Positions 1 through 9,589 of a stretch of 64,000 bases of DNA are shown piece after piece. The position numbers and the translations under genes were made by a program. The notes beneath the pieces were generated by a model. The model saw only the letters and a program-made list of their open reading frames with translations. It was not told the DNA's origin and searched no databases. Location: contig JAPEUQ010000004.1 in the NCBI GenBank assembly GCA_027946365.1, positions 3,162,001 to 3,226,000 of the forward strand, read 5' to 3'. The first letter of the stretch is position 1. Every line of letters starts with the position of its first letter. The stretch is from Kalmusia sp. IMI 367209 (Eukaryota; Ascomycota; Dothideomycetes; Pleosporales; Didymosphaeriaceae).

Positions 1-1106
1 GGCCGAATCCGTTGGGCATCTGCTTCTTGAGCCAGGGGAAGTCTTTCTCCTGGAGACTGGCGTGCGTGATCTTGCTCACGACCTTGGACACGATGTCGCT
101 CCCCTCTCCTTTGCCGTTCATTGCGCTGCTAAGCCACGATACGAGGTTCGTGGCATTCGACGACTGACGCTGTACACGGAGCTCGAGCGTGCGCAGACTG
201 CGGACGCCTAACCAGCCCTCTAGACTCCCCAGGACTGAACCGAGGAATATACGCTCGTCTCTTAGCTGCTTCGCCATCTTCAATCCCTCCGCGCCCTTCT
301 TGACCGCAAGTATACCGCAGAGCAAATCGCTGTGTCCCCCGATGTACTTTGTTCCGCTATGCATGACCACGTCCGCTCCCCAGGCAAATGGGTCCTGCAA
401 CCCCGGCGGCCCAAAGGTCGAATCAACGCTTAATATAGCACCTCTTGCGTGCGCCCTGTCGGCATACTTTTTGATCTCGAATGCCTCGCCCTGGGGATTG
501 ATTGGCGTCTCTAGATGCACGATGTCTCCCTTGCCTAAGCCTGCCTCATCCCACGCCTTCTCATCTGCATGTAGGTCCACGATCTTGAGCCCATGCATCT
601 TCTTGTGCAGGCCGATGACGCCATGGCAACCATGGTAGCCGTCCGAGATGGCAACGACCTTGGGCACGACGTTGACGAGGAGGGCGTGGAAGGCGCTGAG
701 CCCGCTGCTGTAGCTCACGACGTGGTTGGCGAGCTGTCCAAGCTCTTCTTCAGCGGTGCCGGGGTAGAGCAGTGGGGTGAGGATTGTTTCGAGACGGTTG
801 ATGTTGGAGGAAGCGAGGCGTGAGTAGATGAGTGGAGTTTGAAGGTCTACGACTTCGCCGGCAGAGGCGGGAACGGGTTGGAGGTCGGCAGCGTTGCGGG
901 GATAGCGGAAGGTGGTGGAGGTGTGGATGGCAGGTGCGACCTAGGGGTCTGATCTTTAGCCAAAGCCTCTTAGATGAGTCAATTCAACATGAGCATTGCT
1001 CAACAGGCACTGTAGGTGGTATCATCCAGTCACTTACATCGGTAAGGATGTTTACGCGGTCGTCTGCATGAATGGCAGCCGTTGCTGCAGAGATGGATCT
1101 GGTCAT
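1..1106 (-). CDS. Cys/Met-metabolism PLP-dependent enzyme (cystathionine gamma-synthase/lyase family), 3' end cut off by window
   Basis: This gene runs off the left edge, so its C-terminus is missing. Exon 1 is 1038-1106 (23 codons from the ATG at 1106) and exon 2 starts at 940, after a 97-nt GT-AG intron in phase 0. The protein begins MTRSISAATAAIHADD and continues into VAPAIHTSTTFRYPRNA, the usual start of the Cys_Met_Meta_PP fold. Visible family landmarks are a YSSGLSAFHALL segment near the cofactor phosphate site, DSTFGPPGLQDP with the PLP-contacting Asp, and SGTKYIGGHSD, which holds the Schiff-base lysine. Family members carry out trans-sulfuration steps linking cysteine, homocysteine and methionine in the cytosol. 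I cannot tell gamma-synthase from lyase; the divergent fungal YHR112C-like group is a reasonable alternative. The family call is firm, the exact reaction is not. Confidence 0.85.
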
Positions 1107-1656
1107 ACTGGAGAGATTGAAGCGTATCAAGATGCAATTCGGCACTGGAGATAGATTACAAAAGCTAGGAGGTGTGGAAGGTCTATATAGAATGGTCGTA
1201 CATGTACAAAATGAGTCAATACCTTGCCATGTTGACACCACGCCCGTGATGCGGGCACAAGGCCCACAGAAGGAGCGCGGTAACACCGTAGAGAAGCCGA
1301 CGTAGGGCGCGCGCGTCGGCAACAGCAAGGCAAGGCGATGACGAAAGCTGCAATGTGACGAATCGGGTAGTGCGGGGTTGTTGTTGAGCTGAGGTGGGGT
1401 GAAGTTGCTGGCCCCTCCACGCTGGGAAAATTTGCGTTGCCGCAGCAGGGCATGCGCAACGATTTCAATGCATCATGAAACAAGTAATCTAGGTGGGGAG
1501 AAGTAGATGATAATGGCTGTAGCCTCAGTGAACCCAAGTTGGCATTTGATTACTATCGAATCCTTCTGCCGCTTTTCGTGCCGTTAGCAGCCCTCAAGGG
1601 CGCCGACTGCCGCTGAAGACCATTCCGCTATCATAATCCCCCACTGAATCACACAC
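1107..1656. other. Intergenic region between two minus-strand genes
   Basis: This holds the promoter of the PLP enzyme on its left and the 3' region of the cyclophilin on its right. The open frames here are short, overlap on both strands and lack recognisable domains. I see no RNA gene or repeat. Confidence 0.5.
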
Positions 1657-2567
1657 CTACTGCTGGCCTGAGCCAGTGATGGTAGGCGGCTTTGACGCAT
1701 GCCTGACAGCACCCGAGTTGCTGCCGACGGCCTCGATGGCACGCACGATCTTCATCGACTCGATATCGCCAGCGGGGACACGGCCGAAGACGACGTGCTT
1801 GCCGTCGAGCCACGAGGTGACGACGGTGGTGACGAAGAACTGGGAGCCGTTGCTAACTCAACGTCAGCTGCGAAACCGACAAGTGGAGTAGAGATAGGAC
1901 TTACGTGTTGGGGCCGGCGTTGGCCATGGACAGAAGGAAGGGCTTGTCGTGCTTGAGCTTGAAGTTCTCGTCGCTGAACTTCTCGCCGTAGATGGACTTT
2001 CCGCCCGTGCCCTGTTTCGGTCAGCTGCTGCCCCGCCTTGTGCCGCGTCGTGAGGGGCTGTGAGACTTACGTTGCCGCGGGTGAAGTCACCACCCTGGAG
2101 CATGAACTGGGGGATGACACGGTGGAACTTGGAGCCAGAGTAGCCGAAGCCCTTCTCGCCCGTGCAGAGGGCGCGGAAGTTCTCAGCCGTCTTGGGGACG
2201 ACATCGTCGAAGAGCTCGAAGTTGATGCGACCCTGCTGGTCTATGCCATCGAGTTAGCAATTGGGTTTGATGAGCACCGCAGAGATGAAGCCCGATGGAT
2301 TCACCGCGATGGCGATGCAGACTGCTGCTGCTGCTGATGGAGGGGCAGCTTACCTTTATCTGCGCCCTTGGAGGTCACATCGCCGTTGCTGTTGACCTGG
2401 ACCTCCGGGCCGTACCAGGAGACATCGAAGTAAGTCTTGATGACCATGTTGGCTGCTGATGGGGTGAAGAAACGCTTGTTGAGAGGAGCTCGGAGAGTGG
2501 TTGATTGAGAAGAGCGGAAGGAAGAGAGCAAAGAAGTAGAAGTCCTGAGGTGGGGCATGGCGGGCAT
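1657..2567 (-). CDS. Cyclophilin-type peptidyl-prolyl cis-trans isomerase with optional mitochondrial leader
   Basis: Four exons, 2354-2567, 2071-2240, 1905-2011 and 1657-1852, join in frame to 228 aa. The core is a complete cyclophilin: [39 protein letters not shown] with the catalytic Arg, Phe and Gln, NGSQFF, and [13 protein letters not shown] with the Trp that contacts cyclosporin A. The enzyme isomerises X-Pro peptide bonds. About 40 residues precede the usual cytosolic start MVIKTYFDV (ATG at 2447). This leader is rich in Arg, Ser and Thr and nearly free of acidic residues, as expected of a mitochondrial presequence. In Neurospora one cyclophilin gene is known to make both mitochondrial and cytosolic forms; the same from starts 2567 and 2447 is my inference. 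The next gene, an epsin, is divergent 0.9 kb away. Confidence 0.93.
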
Positions 2568-3455
2568 GGCGGGGTATTACTGCAAGCTTGTCAGTGGCTG
2601 TGAGCCATTTAGCGCCCAAGGCCCATGTCGTAAGACGCAACCGCTTGGCGGTGAATGCGTGCAGAAACAGCCGTTCCGGCAGGCGATGCGCGATCCAGAG
2701 GCATCTGAGAGTGCGGCTGGATGCGGGGGGGCGAAGATGGGCGCTCACCTGGCAACCCGGACGCTGGGCTGCTGCTATGATGGAAAGGTAGAGTTACGCG
2801 GAGCTGGGCAGAGCTCGAAACAGCAGCGGGCAAGGGACAATTGGGCAGCTATGCAATACAATATATGAAGAGATGACTATAGTACACTGCAGGAGACGAT
2901 GCGAGCTGTCCTGCAGATGGTGGCGATGGAATGGAAGCAAGAAGTCAGATCATCGACGGAATTTTTCCAGAGCTTCCCCTAGAGCTTGGGACGCTATGCT
3001 CCCTGTGCCACTCATCGGCTTCAATTGTGGTCAATGTTGCCACTCTCTTGGGTAGTACGAGCAGTGAAGGCTGTTGGCGGTTCCAATGGACTTCCAGTGC
3101 TTCTATTGTACGTTCTATTCAAATAACAGCGCTCCATGCGAGTTTTCAACGCGCTTGCTTCTTTGAAACTCCGGTGGCCCAAGCTCCGAGGGCAAGCATA
3201 TCACGTGCTTATTTGTGAGTCTAAGAGTCCTTGCAACGGCTCACTTTATGACATGTGCCACTGTGAATACATCTGTCGGAGCCTTCTATCCGTCTTATCA
3301 AGGTAGACGTCGTTCTCTCACAACCTCGAATCGTGGTACACGTGCCAACTACCGGCCGGGGGGCCGCATCCCTGCCGAACCCTTGGACAGCCGCGCTCAA
3401 TAATAAGCTGCCACTTCAACAGTAACCTCCGAGACGCAACAATCCCCCGTTCGCC
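2568..3455. other. Divergent promoter region, cyclophilin / epsin
   Basis: This is 888 bp between two outward-facing starts. It contains ATCACGTG at 3200-3207, about 250 bp upstream of the epsin ATG. Short overlapping frames on both strands look non-coding. Confidence 0.5.
3200..3207. promoter_or_regulatory. CACGTGAT-type E-box (as ATCACGTG)
   Basis: This 8-mer contains the CACGTG core bound by Cbf1-type bHLH factors in fungi. The same 8-mer, in either orientation, occurs upstream of three other genes in the window. Function is inferred from the motif only. Confidence 0.35.
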
Positions 3456-5192
3456 ATGGATTTCGCAAGTTTGAAGGACCAAGTGAGCAATCTCACGCTC
3501 TACGACCTCAAGGCCGGTGTGCGCAAGGTCCAGAATGGTATGCCCCCCGGGACGCAGCTGGGTCGCCGAGCTAATACGCCAGGGCAGCGGTAATGAACTA
3601 CACCGAGATGGAGGCGAAGGTGCGCGAGGCGACGAACAACGAGCCATGGGGTGAGAAGGCTCCTCTGTGTCTCGGGCCCGGCACTAACTTGCGCAGGCGC
3701 ATCGTCGACGCTGATGCAGGAGATCGCCAATTCAACGTTCAATTAGTGAGTACAGCTACGTATACATCTTCAGGCCGCGCTAACCATATAGCCAACTATT
3801 GAATGAAATCATGCCCATGATCTACAAGCGCTTCACCGAAAAGGCGGCCGAAGAATGGCGGCAGATATACAAGGTCGGCACAATGCACGCAGCTGAGGGC
3901 CGCGCTGACAACTATAGGCTCTCCAACTCCTTGAGTTTCTCATTAAGAACGGCTCCGAGCGGGTCATCGATGATGCGCGCTCCCACGTCTCCCTCCTGAA
4001 GATGCTCCGGCAATTCCACTTCATTGACCAGAACGGCAAGGACCAGGGCATCAACGTGCGGAACCGGGCAAAAGAGCTTGCTGAGCTGCTTGGCGATGTC
4101 GACCGAATCCGAGCAGAGCGTAAGAAGGCGCGAGCGAACAGAAACAAATTTGGCGGCGTTGAGGGAGGCATGGGCATGGGTGGCTTCTCAAGCAGCGGCG
4201 GCTTTTCAGGAGGTAGTAGCCGATTTGGGGGCTTCGGGAGCGAGGACCCCAATGCCAACTATGGGGGTTACAGCGGTGGTGTATATGGCGATGGCGGCGG
4301 CTTTGGAGGCAACGAGTCCGGGTTCTCAGACACGCAGGCGCGCCGAGACCGCTTTGAAGAATACGATGAGGGCGACGAGGTGGAGACGAGCGCTCCTCCA
4401 CGGCGCACACAGGCTCCATCGACCCAGGTGCGGAGAGAAACTAAGAAAGAAGAGCCAAAACCCAAGGCACCAGAACCTGTAGCAGATCTGCTAGCATGGG
4501 ATGATGAACCCGCGCCAGCGTCTTCCTCGGCTGGAAAACAACCTCTTGCCGCTGCAGGAGATGATTTTGGAGATGATGACGACTTTGACGATTTCCAGTC
4601 GGCCGCACCCACTGCACCAGCAGCCCCAGCAGCGAAGTCCGCAGCAGCACCGTTCATCGCGCCTCCTAACTCCACTTCGACGATCGGAGCTTCAACCCAA
4701 TTCGCAGCTCCACAGCCTCATTCAGCTGCACAGAACAACAACCTCAACGATTTGTTTGCCACCGTCTCTCCACCTCCTGCCGCAAACAGCTTCGCCTCGC
4801 CACCCATTGCTACCCCCGCGTCGGCTACCTCGAGCGTTAATCAGCCATACCGCCCCTCAGGCTATCAAGCGACAGGACCTAATTACTTTACCTCTGTACC
4901 TGTTCCATCCACCGGCTCGACTCCGTCGATCCAGTCTCCTGGCATCGGCGGGAACAAGATCAGCTCTGGTGCTCCTAAGAAAGCTGGAGGTGATGCATTT
5001 GCATCTCTGCTGGCTGGATCCGCGCCGAAGAAGACATCTACGCCAACGCAAAAGGTCACCATGGCGGATATGGCAAAGCAAAAGACGAGCCAAGGGTTAT
5101 GGGGAGCTCCTGCTTCGGGTTCGGGCACTCCAGCCTCCCAACCCCAGAATGGATCTAAGCCCGGCGGTGCATTGGGCGACTTGCTTGGTTGA
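3456..5192 (+). CDS. Epsin-like ENTH-domain clathrin adaptor (Ent3-like)
   Basis: Five exons, 3456-3537, 3588-3650, 3697-3745, 3792-3873 and 3918-5192, give 516 aa. The first ~150 residues form an ENTH domain (YTEMEAKVREATNNEPW, LMQEIANSTF, IYKRFTEKAAEEWRQIYKAL, FLIKNGSERVIDDAR, VRNRAKELAELL), which binds phosphoinositides on membranes. The rest is low-complexity: a Gly/Phe/Ser stretch, then an acidic DDFDDFQSA motif near residue 310. Acidic-phenylalanine motifs of this kind bind the ear domains of GGA and AP-1 adaptors, which favours the Ent3/Ent5 trans-Golgi-endosome class over plasma-membrane Ent1/2; I see no clear ubiquitin-interacting motif. The chain ends DLLG, a possible clathrin box remnant. 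All introns are 44-50 nt. The family is firm and the Ent3 subclass is probable. Confidence 0.92.
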
Positions 5193-5581
5193 AGGTCGTT
5201 TTCGATATGTGTGCTACGTGAGGGAACTATGTCTTATGACGCTCTTTGCGATTGGAGTCGGGGTCAAAAGAAGGTGTTCGGATTTGCATGGCAACAGATA
5301 GGAGGTTCAGATTATCCAATACGATCAGATGCTGCATTTACAGAAAAACTGCCTATGGGTACTCGTGTCTCTGCCCTTTCAAAGTGAATTTCAAAGAGTA
5401 ATGAAGCGTTCAACTCCGCAAACGCGGGTGGCTGATTGGCCGCCCCTAACGGGGATTACCTCGAGGGCCGAGCTGTAGACCGTGCACTGTTATCATTTCG
5501 ACGTGCGCCCACACGCCCGCATTCCCTTTTGTTTTTACTTCTTGCGCCTTCGCCTGTTTTCTGTTCTTCGAGAATGCTTCG
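5193..5581. other. Intergenic region, epsin 3' end to Ted1-like promoter
   Basis: This is 389 bp between two genes on the same strand. An ATG at 5575, seven bases before the chosen start of the next gene, is out of frame with it and opens only a short frame. Nothing else stands out. Confidence 0.5.
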
Positions 5582-7309
5582 ATGCAGCTCTCGCGCGCCT
5601 TCTTTTTCCTCGCGCTCCTTCTGGCCCCGGTAGCCCTTGTCGGCACAACATGGCTCTACCTTTACCCGTTCTTCGACCGCGCTTGCAGCTTCCCGCAGCC
5701 CCTTAACGCGACCGCGCCCTTTCGCCTCCTCGCGCTCGGTGACCCGCAGCTCGAGGGCGACTCTTCGCTACCGAAGGCTGGCGCACCTGTATTTCGCTCG
5801 CTGGAGAATATCGTCGATAATATACGCGATGCCGAGTCGATTTTGAACGTGTGGGAACTCGTGCAAGGGGCGGTGAAAGGCGTGCCTAAAGATGTGCTAA
5901 AGGCGCTGGAAGGGTACATTAGGAAGCCGCTGGATATCTGGGGCAATGATTGGTACTTGGCGCATATTGTGAGGACGTTGCGGTGGTGGACACGGCCGAG
6001 CCATGTTGCTGTTATGGGGGATTTGCTAGGGAGCCAGTGGGTGAGCGATGAGGAGTTTGAAAGAAGATCAAGGAGGTATTGGGATGTGGTATTCCGTGGA
6101 ATGGAGAAGGTCCCAGAAGGCGTCATGCTGGGCGGCGCAGAAGAAGAGGATGACAGGAAATGGGGTGGTACGCTTGAGGTTCTCGGTGGAGATGAAGGGT
6201 GGGAGAACCGTGTGATCAACATCGCCGGGAACCACGATATTGGATATGCGGGTGACATTGGCCAGCATCGCATCGAGAGATTTGAGAACATGTTTGGAAA
6301 GGTCAATTGGGATATTGTGTTTAAGCTACCAAAGGAGAAAGAATCTGAGGAAGAAAAGGATATTCCCGCGCTTCGCCTGGTCGTTCTCAACTCGATGAAT
6401 CTCGATACCCCCGCTTACGACGGCGATCTCCAGCGCGAGACGTACGAGTTTATAAACCACATCATCACGACCTCCCGCTCGGTAACCGACAAGACGCACG
6501 CGACCATTCTGCTCACGCATATTCCACTTCACAAAGAATCTGGCGTATGTGTTGATTCGCCGTTCTTCGACTTTTTCGAAGCCGGTGGAGTGAAGGAGCA
6601 GAACATGCTGTCGGAACACTCGTCGAAGATCGTCCTGGAGAGCATGTTTGGTCTAAGCAGTAACCAGCACGCGGAAGGACAAGGTTTCGGGCGGCGAGGC
6701 ATAATTCTCAACGGGCACGATCATGCGGGATGCGATGTCCTGCACTACACTACTCAGCCTGGCGTTGAGAGTCATTGCCCTGATAGCATTGATTCACGCC
6801 AAACACATCTGCCGACGACCTTCGCTGATAGTAGCACTGCCCTTTCTGTTGAAGACCCCCTGGAAGATTCTATCGCTGCGAACGAGACTATACCAGAACC
6901 CGACATACAGACTCAGGAGGAACAGCCTCCGAAGTGGCAGGCCCAGCGCTTTCCTCACCTTCCATACAAAGTCACCGAGAATCGTGAATGTGTTGCTTTA
7001 AATGAGGTCCCGCGCATCCGCGAAGTCACGCTCAGGAGTATGATGGGCGACTTCTCCGGCTACGCTGGGTTCCTATCAGCTTGGTTTGATCCCAGTCTCG
7101 GAGAAGAGGGAGAATGGAAGTTGGAGCTGAATACTTGCGGGCTTGGTGTGCAACATTGGTGGTGGGGCGTGCATATTGTGGATTTACTACTTGTGGTAGC
7201 TATCACGGTGGGTGGCGTATTGGTGTTGTTCGAGAGCAATCAAGAAGTAGCAAGTAAGAACCTTCGCAAGCATGGCAAACAGGATAAGAAGACGGATACG
7301 AAGAGCTAA
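5582..7309 (+). CDS. Calcineurin-like metallophosphoesterase, Ted1/Cdc1-type GPI-anchor remodelling enzyme
   Basis: A single exon encodes 575 aa. The N-terminus is a signal-anchor (FFFLALLLAPVALVGTTWLY) and a second membrane span lies near the end (IVDLLLVVAITVGGVLVLF), with a lysine-rich tail. The metal-binding motifs of the fold appear in order: GDPQLEGD, GDLLGSQW, GNHDIGYAGD, LTHIPLHK and NGHDHAGCD. Yeast Ted1 and Cdc1 remove ethanolamine phosphate from GPI mannose residues in the ER, which licenses anchored cargo for export; the topology here fits that. Distinguishing Ted1 from Cdc1 needs an alignment. The convergent neighbour ends 0.2 kb away. Confidence 0.9.
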   Translation: MQLSRAFFFLALLLAPVALVGTTWLYLYPFFDRACSFPQPLNATAPFRLLALGDPQLEGDSSLPKAGAPVFRSLENIVDNIRDAESILNVWELVQGAVKGVPKDVLKALEGYIRKPLDIWGNDWYLAHIVRTLRWWTRPSHVAVMGDLLGSQWVSDEEFERRSRRYWDVVFRGMEKVPEGVMLGGAEEEDDRKWGGTLEVLGGDEGWENRVINIAGNHDIGYAGDIGQHRIERFENMFGKVNWDIVFKLPKEKESEEEKDIPALRLVVLNSMNLDTPAYDGDLQRETYEFINHIITTSRSVTDKTHATILLTHIPLHKESGVCVDSPFFDFFEAGGVKEQNMLSEHSSKIVLESMFGLSSNQHAEGQGFGRRGIILNGHDHAGCDVLHYTTQPGVESHCPDSIDSRQTHLPTTFADSSTALSVEDPLEDSIAANETIPEPDIQTQEEQPPKWQAQRFPHLPYKVTENRECVALNEVPRIREVTLRSMMGDFSGYAGFLSAWFDPSLGEEGEWKLELNTCGLGVQHWWWGVHIVDLLLVVAITVGGVLVLFESNQEVASKNLRKHGKQDKKTDTKS

Positions 7310-7515
7310 ATACACAATCTATCCAAAATGCATACAAATCTTTAACACCTATGCCGTCCACCGTAATATATAACAAGAAAGCAAATGTGCCTTATGTACT
7401 CACAGACCGGCGTCTTCTCTAACCACATTAAGGAAATTCTATTCCTGATCAGCATGCCCACTGTTACCGATCTATCCTATGATCCTTCCGAAATCCACCA
7501 CACGTCCCCGGCTCT

Positions 7516-8124
7516 CTACATCCTCGTACGACTCGAGCTCGGCATCGGTGGCAGCGCAGTAATGTCTCTCAAGTACGCATCCCAAATATCCTCAACGTCC
7601 TCCTGCGGTCGGACGATCCCGTCCTCACCGATTATCTTGCGCATCGTCTCGCCAAAATCATCGGTGCGCTACCGGATGTTAGCAGCGATACAAAGGTATG
7701 CCATTCAGGATGGGCAATGCAGTGGACATATATACAATATTCGAGTATCTATGATGGGACAGGAAATACTCACCTTCTTATTCGCTGACCTCTGGAAAAT
7801 TCCCTTCCACTTCAGAGTCGTCTTCTTCGGGGTGGACTCAGCAGGAATATCGGGGAGGAGGTTGTCCGTCTGTAGGTGTTGAGGACGGGGAGTGGTAGGA
7901 AAAGCATCGATAGTCGATTGGCTTATATTTGGTGCTACAGAAGCGGCGGCGGTGGGTGATGCTTTGTCCGGCTTTGTAGCCTGGGGCGCGGACGTGTTGA
8001 CACGTTCTTGCCACTCGCGGATGTGTTCGAGCTCCTCCAGTGCGAGCTTTCGGTATCGTGCCATTGTTTGGGCGTGCTCGGCGCGCTCGTCCATGAGAGG
8101 AATGATGTCGAGGGGGACAGACAT
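7516..8124 (-). CDS. Uncharacterised 167-aa protein, probably coiled-coil
   Basis: Two exons, 7774-8124 and 7516-7668, join in phase 0 across a 105-nt intron (GTGAGT donor). I do not recognise the family. The first ~45 residues are a charged helix (AEHAQTMARYRKLALEELEHIREWQERV), likely a coiled coil. A Pro/Ala/Thr-rich linker follows. The last ~60 residues look ordered: LKWKGIFQRSANKK, then DDFGETMRKIIG and EDVEDIWDAYLRDI. A conserved-looking helix, a disordered linker and a short terminal module would suit a small complex subunit or adaptor, but that is speculation. It is convergent with the Ted1-like gene. Confidence 0.75.
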
Positions 8125-8585
8125 GTTTACAATGGGTCTGGATATAATTCTGGTGTTGGGTTTCGAGTGTGGTTGAAAGTGGTTGCGGGCGCGTCAAGGT
8201 GCAGCGGAGCGTCCGTGTGTGGACTGCCATATAAGGGCTTTGCCAAGAGGCTAAAAAGGAGAATGAAGGTGAAGAGTGAAAGGGAATGCTATGACCTAAT
8301 CTCTGGTTGATTAGTGATGATATATAATTGGCAAGAGTGTCTAGCAGTCAGTATGAGTTTCGACTGTTCAAGATTTGCGCAGGCATCGAGCAATATATGC
8401 TAAAAAAGATTATTGCCTGTCCGTAGCAATCACACGTGAGCATGTCAACAGCCCTATAGTGATTTTCTCCTCAAACACCTAGAATTTTCGAAGTATGTAA
8501 CGGAACAACTAGAGCTATACTTTAATGCACCCGTGCCGCATATGACTGACAACCATTTTCAGGGACCATAGAATGTCCAAGAACC
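8125..8585. other. Intergenic region between two minus-strand genes
   Basis: This 461-bp stretch holds the promoter of the 167-aa gene and the 3' region of the dehydrogenase-like gene. No coding signal or repeat is seen. Confidence 0.45.
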
Positions 8586-9589
8586 TTACTGTGCCCATGG
8601 ATGCCCGTTCGGGCCAACCTTGGCATTGATGAATCCCAACTTCAGCAGCCCTCCCTCCTTGATCTCCTCGGCATGCTTCTCGATCTCCTCCACATCCCAG
8701 TTCACGCTAACATACCCGCCCCTCAGCACATCCGCTTCGGGCTTCAACAAGTATAATGTGAACGCTGCAGCCAAGCCCGGTTGGTCCTTCGCAAACGGAG
8801 TCATCTGATCGATAATGGTGCCTCTACCACCAATAGCTTCGACAAGGCCTGGGTGAACGGAGAACACGCGCAAGTTGGGCACTTCGAGGTCGAGATGCTC
8901 ACCCAACTTAGTGGCCGCGAGTTGCGACGTGCTGAGGGAGGAAGTGCCAGGGTTGGTGAAAGATGCTCCGAGAGAAACTAGGTTGATGAATGTGGCGGTA
9001 CCGGTTTTGGTGGCGTGGTGGAGGTAGTGGGCGAGGTTATAAGTACCTTTGACGTTGACTTCCTGCACAGCATGTCTTAATACTGTACATCTAAGCATTC
9101 GAAAGTACGACTTACATGGTCAGACCACCACTGAGCAGGTTCAAGTTGTCCGACCATTCCGTAGTTCAAGAAACCGGCGGTATTGACAATGACATCGACA
9201 GAGCCGAACTTCGCAATCGCCTTCTCGAAAATAGCCTTCACGTCATCCTCTTTGGTGATGTCGCCTGAGGCAATGAAAGTGTTGCCCTTGAGCTCAGTTG
9301 CCACATCCTCAAGCTTCTTTGCGTCACGGCCGACCAGAACAACTCCTTTGGCGCCAACTTCGACCCAGGTCTTCGCGATAGCCTGCGATGGGCGTTAGCT
9401 GGAATCGGATCTGTTTGCCAGAAGACGTACATATCCCAAACCACCACCGGCTCCAGTGACAAGAACGACTTTATCAGCGGCAAGTGCTGCAAACTTCTTG
9501 GGTTCAATCGCCGGGTAAACGTCACGGTGCAGCCCCTTAGTGAGCTGGAAGGGGGCAGTCAACATGTTGGGGTCGAGTTCGGCGGCCAT
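8586..9589 (-). CDS. Short-chain dehydrogenase/reductase family protein with atypical active site
   Basis: Three exons, 9431-9589, 9116-9382 and 8586-9062, give 300 aa. The Rossmann nucleotide-binding motif is intact (VVLVTGAGGGLGY; TGxxxGxG), as are DIT in the adenine pocket and VIVNTAGFL (NAG-like). Past this, the active site departs from the family: where SDRs have YxxxK, the protein reads LAATK (SLSTSQLAATKLGEH), keeping Lys but with Leu in place of the catalytic Tyr. The preceding NLVSLGAS retains a Ser. The protein could bind NAD(P) without normal oxidoreduction, or use another residue. The C-terminal region (VHPGLVEA, GGYVSVNWDVEEIE) is typical of fungal SDRs of unknown substrate. No signal peptide is seen. 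Confidence 0.88.
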
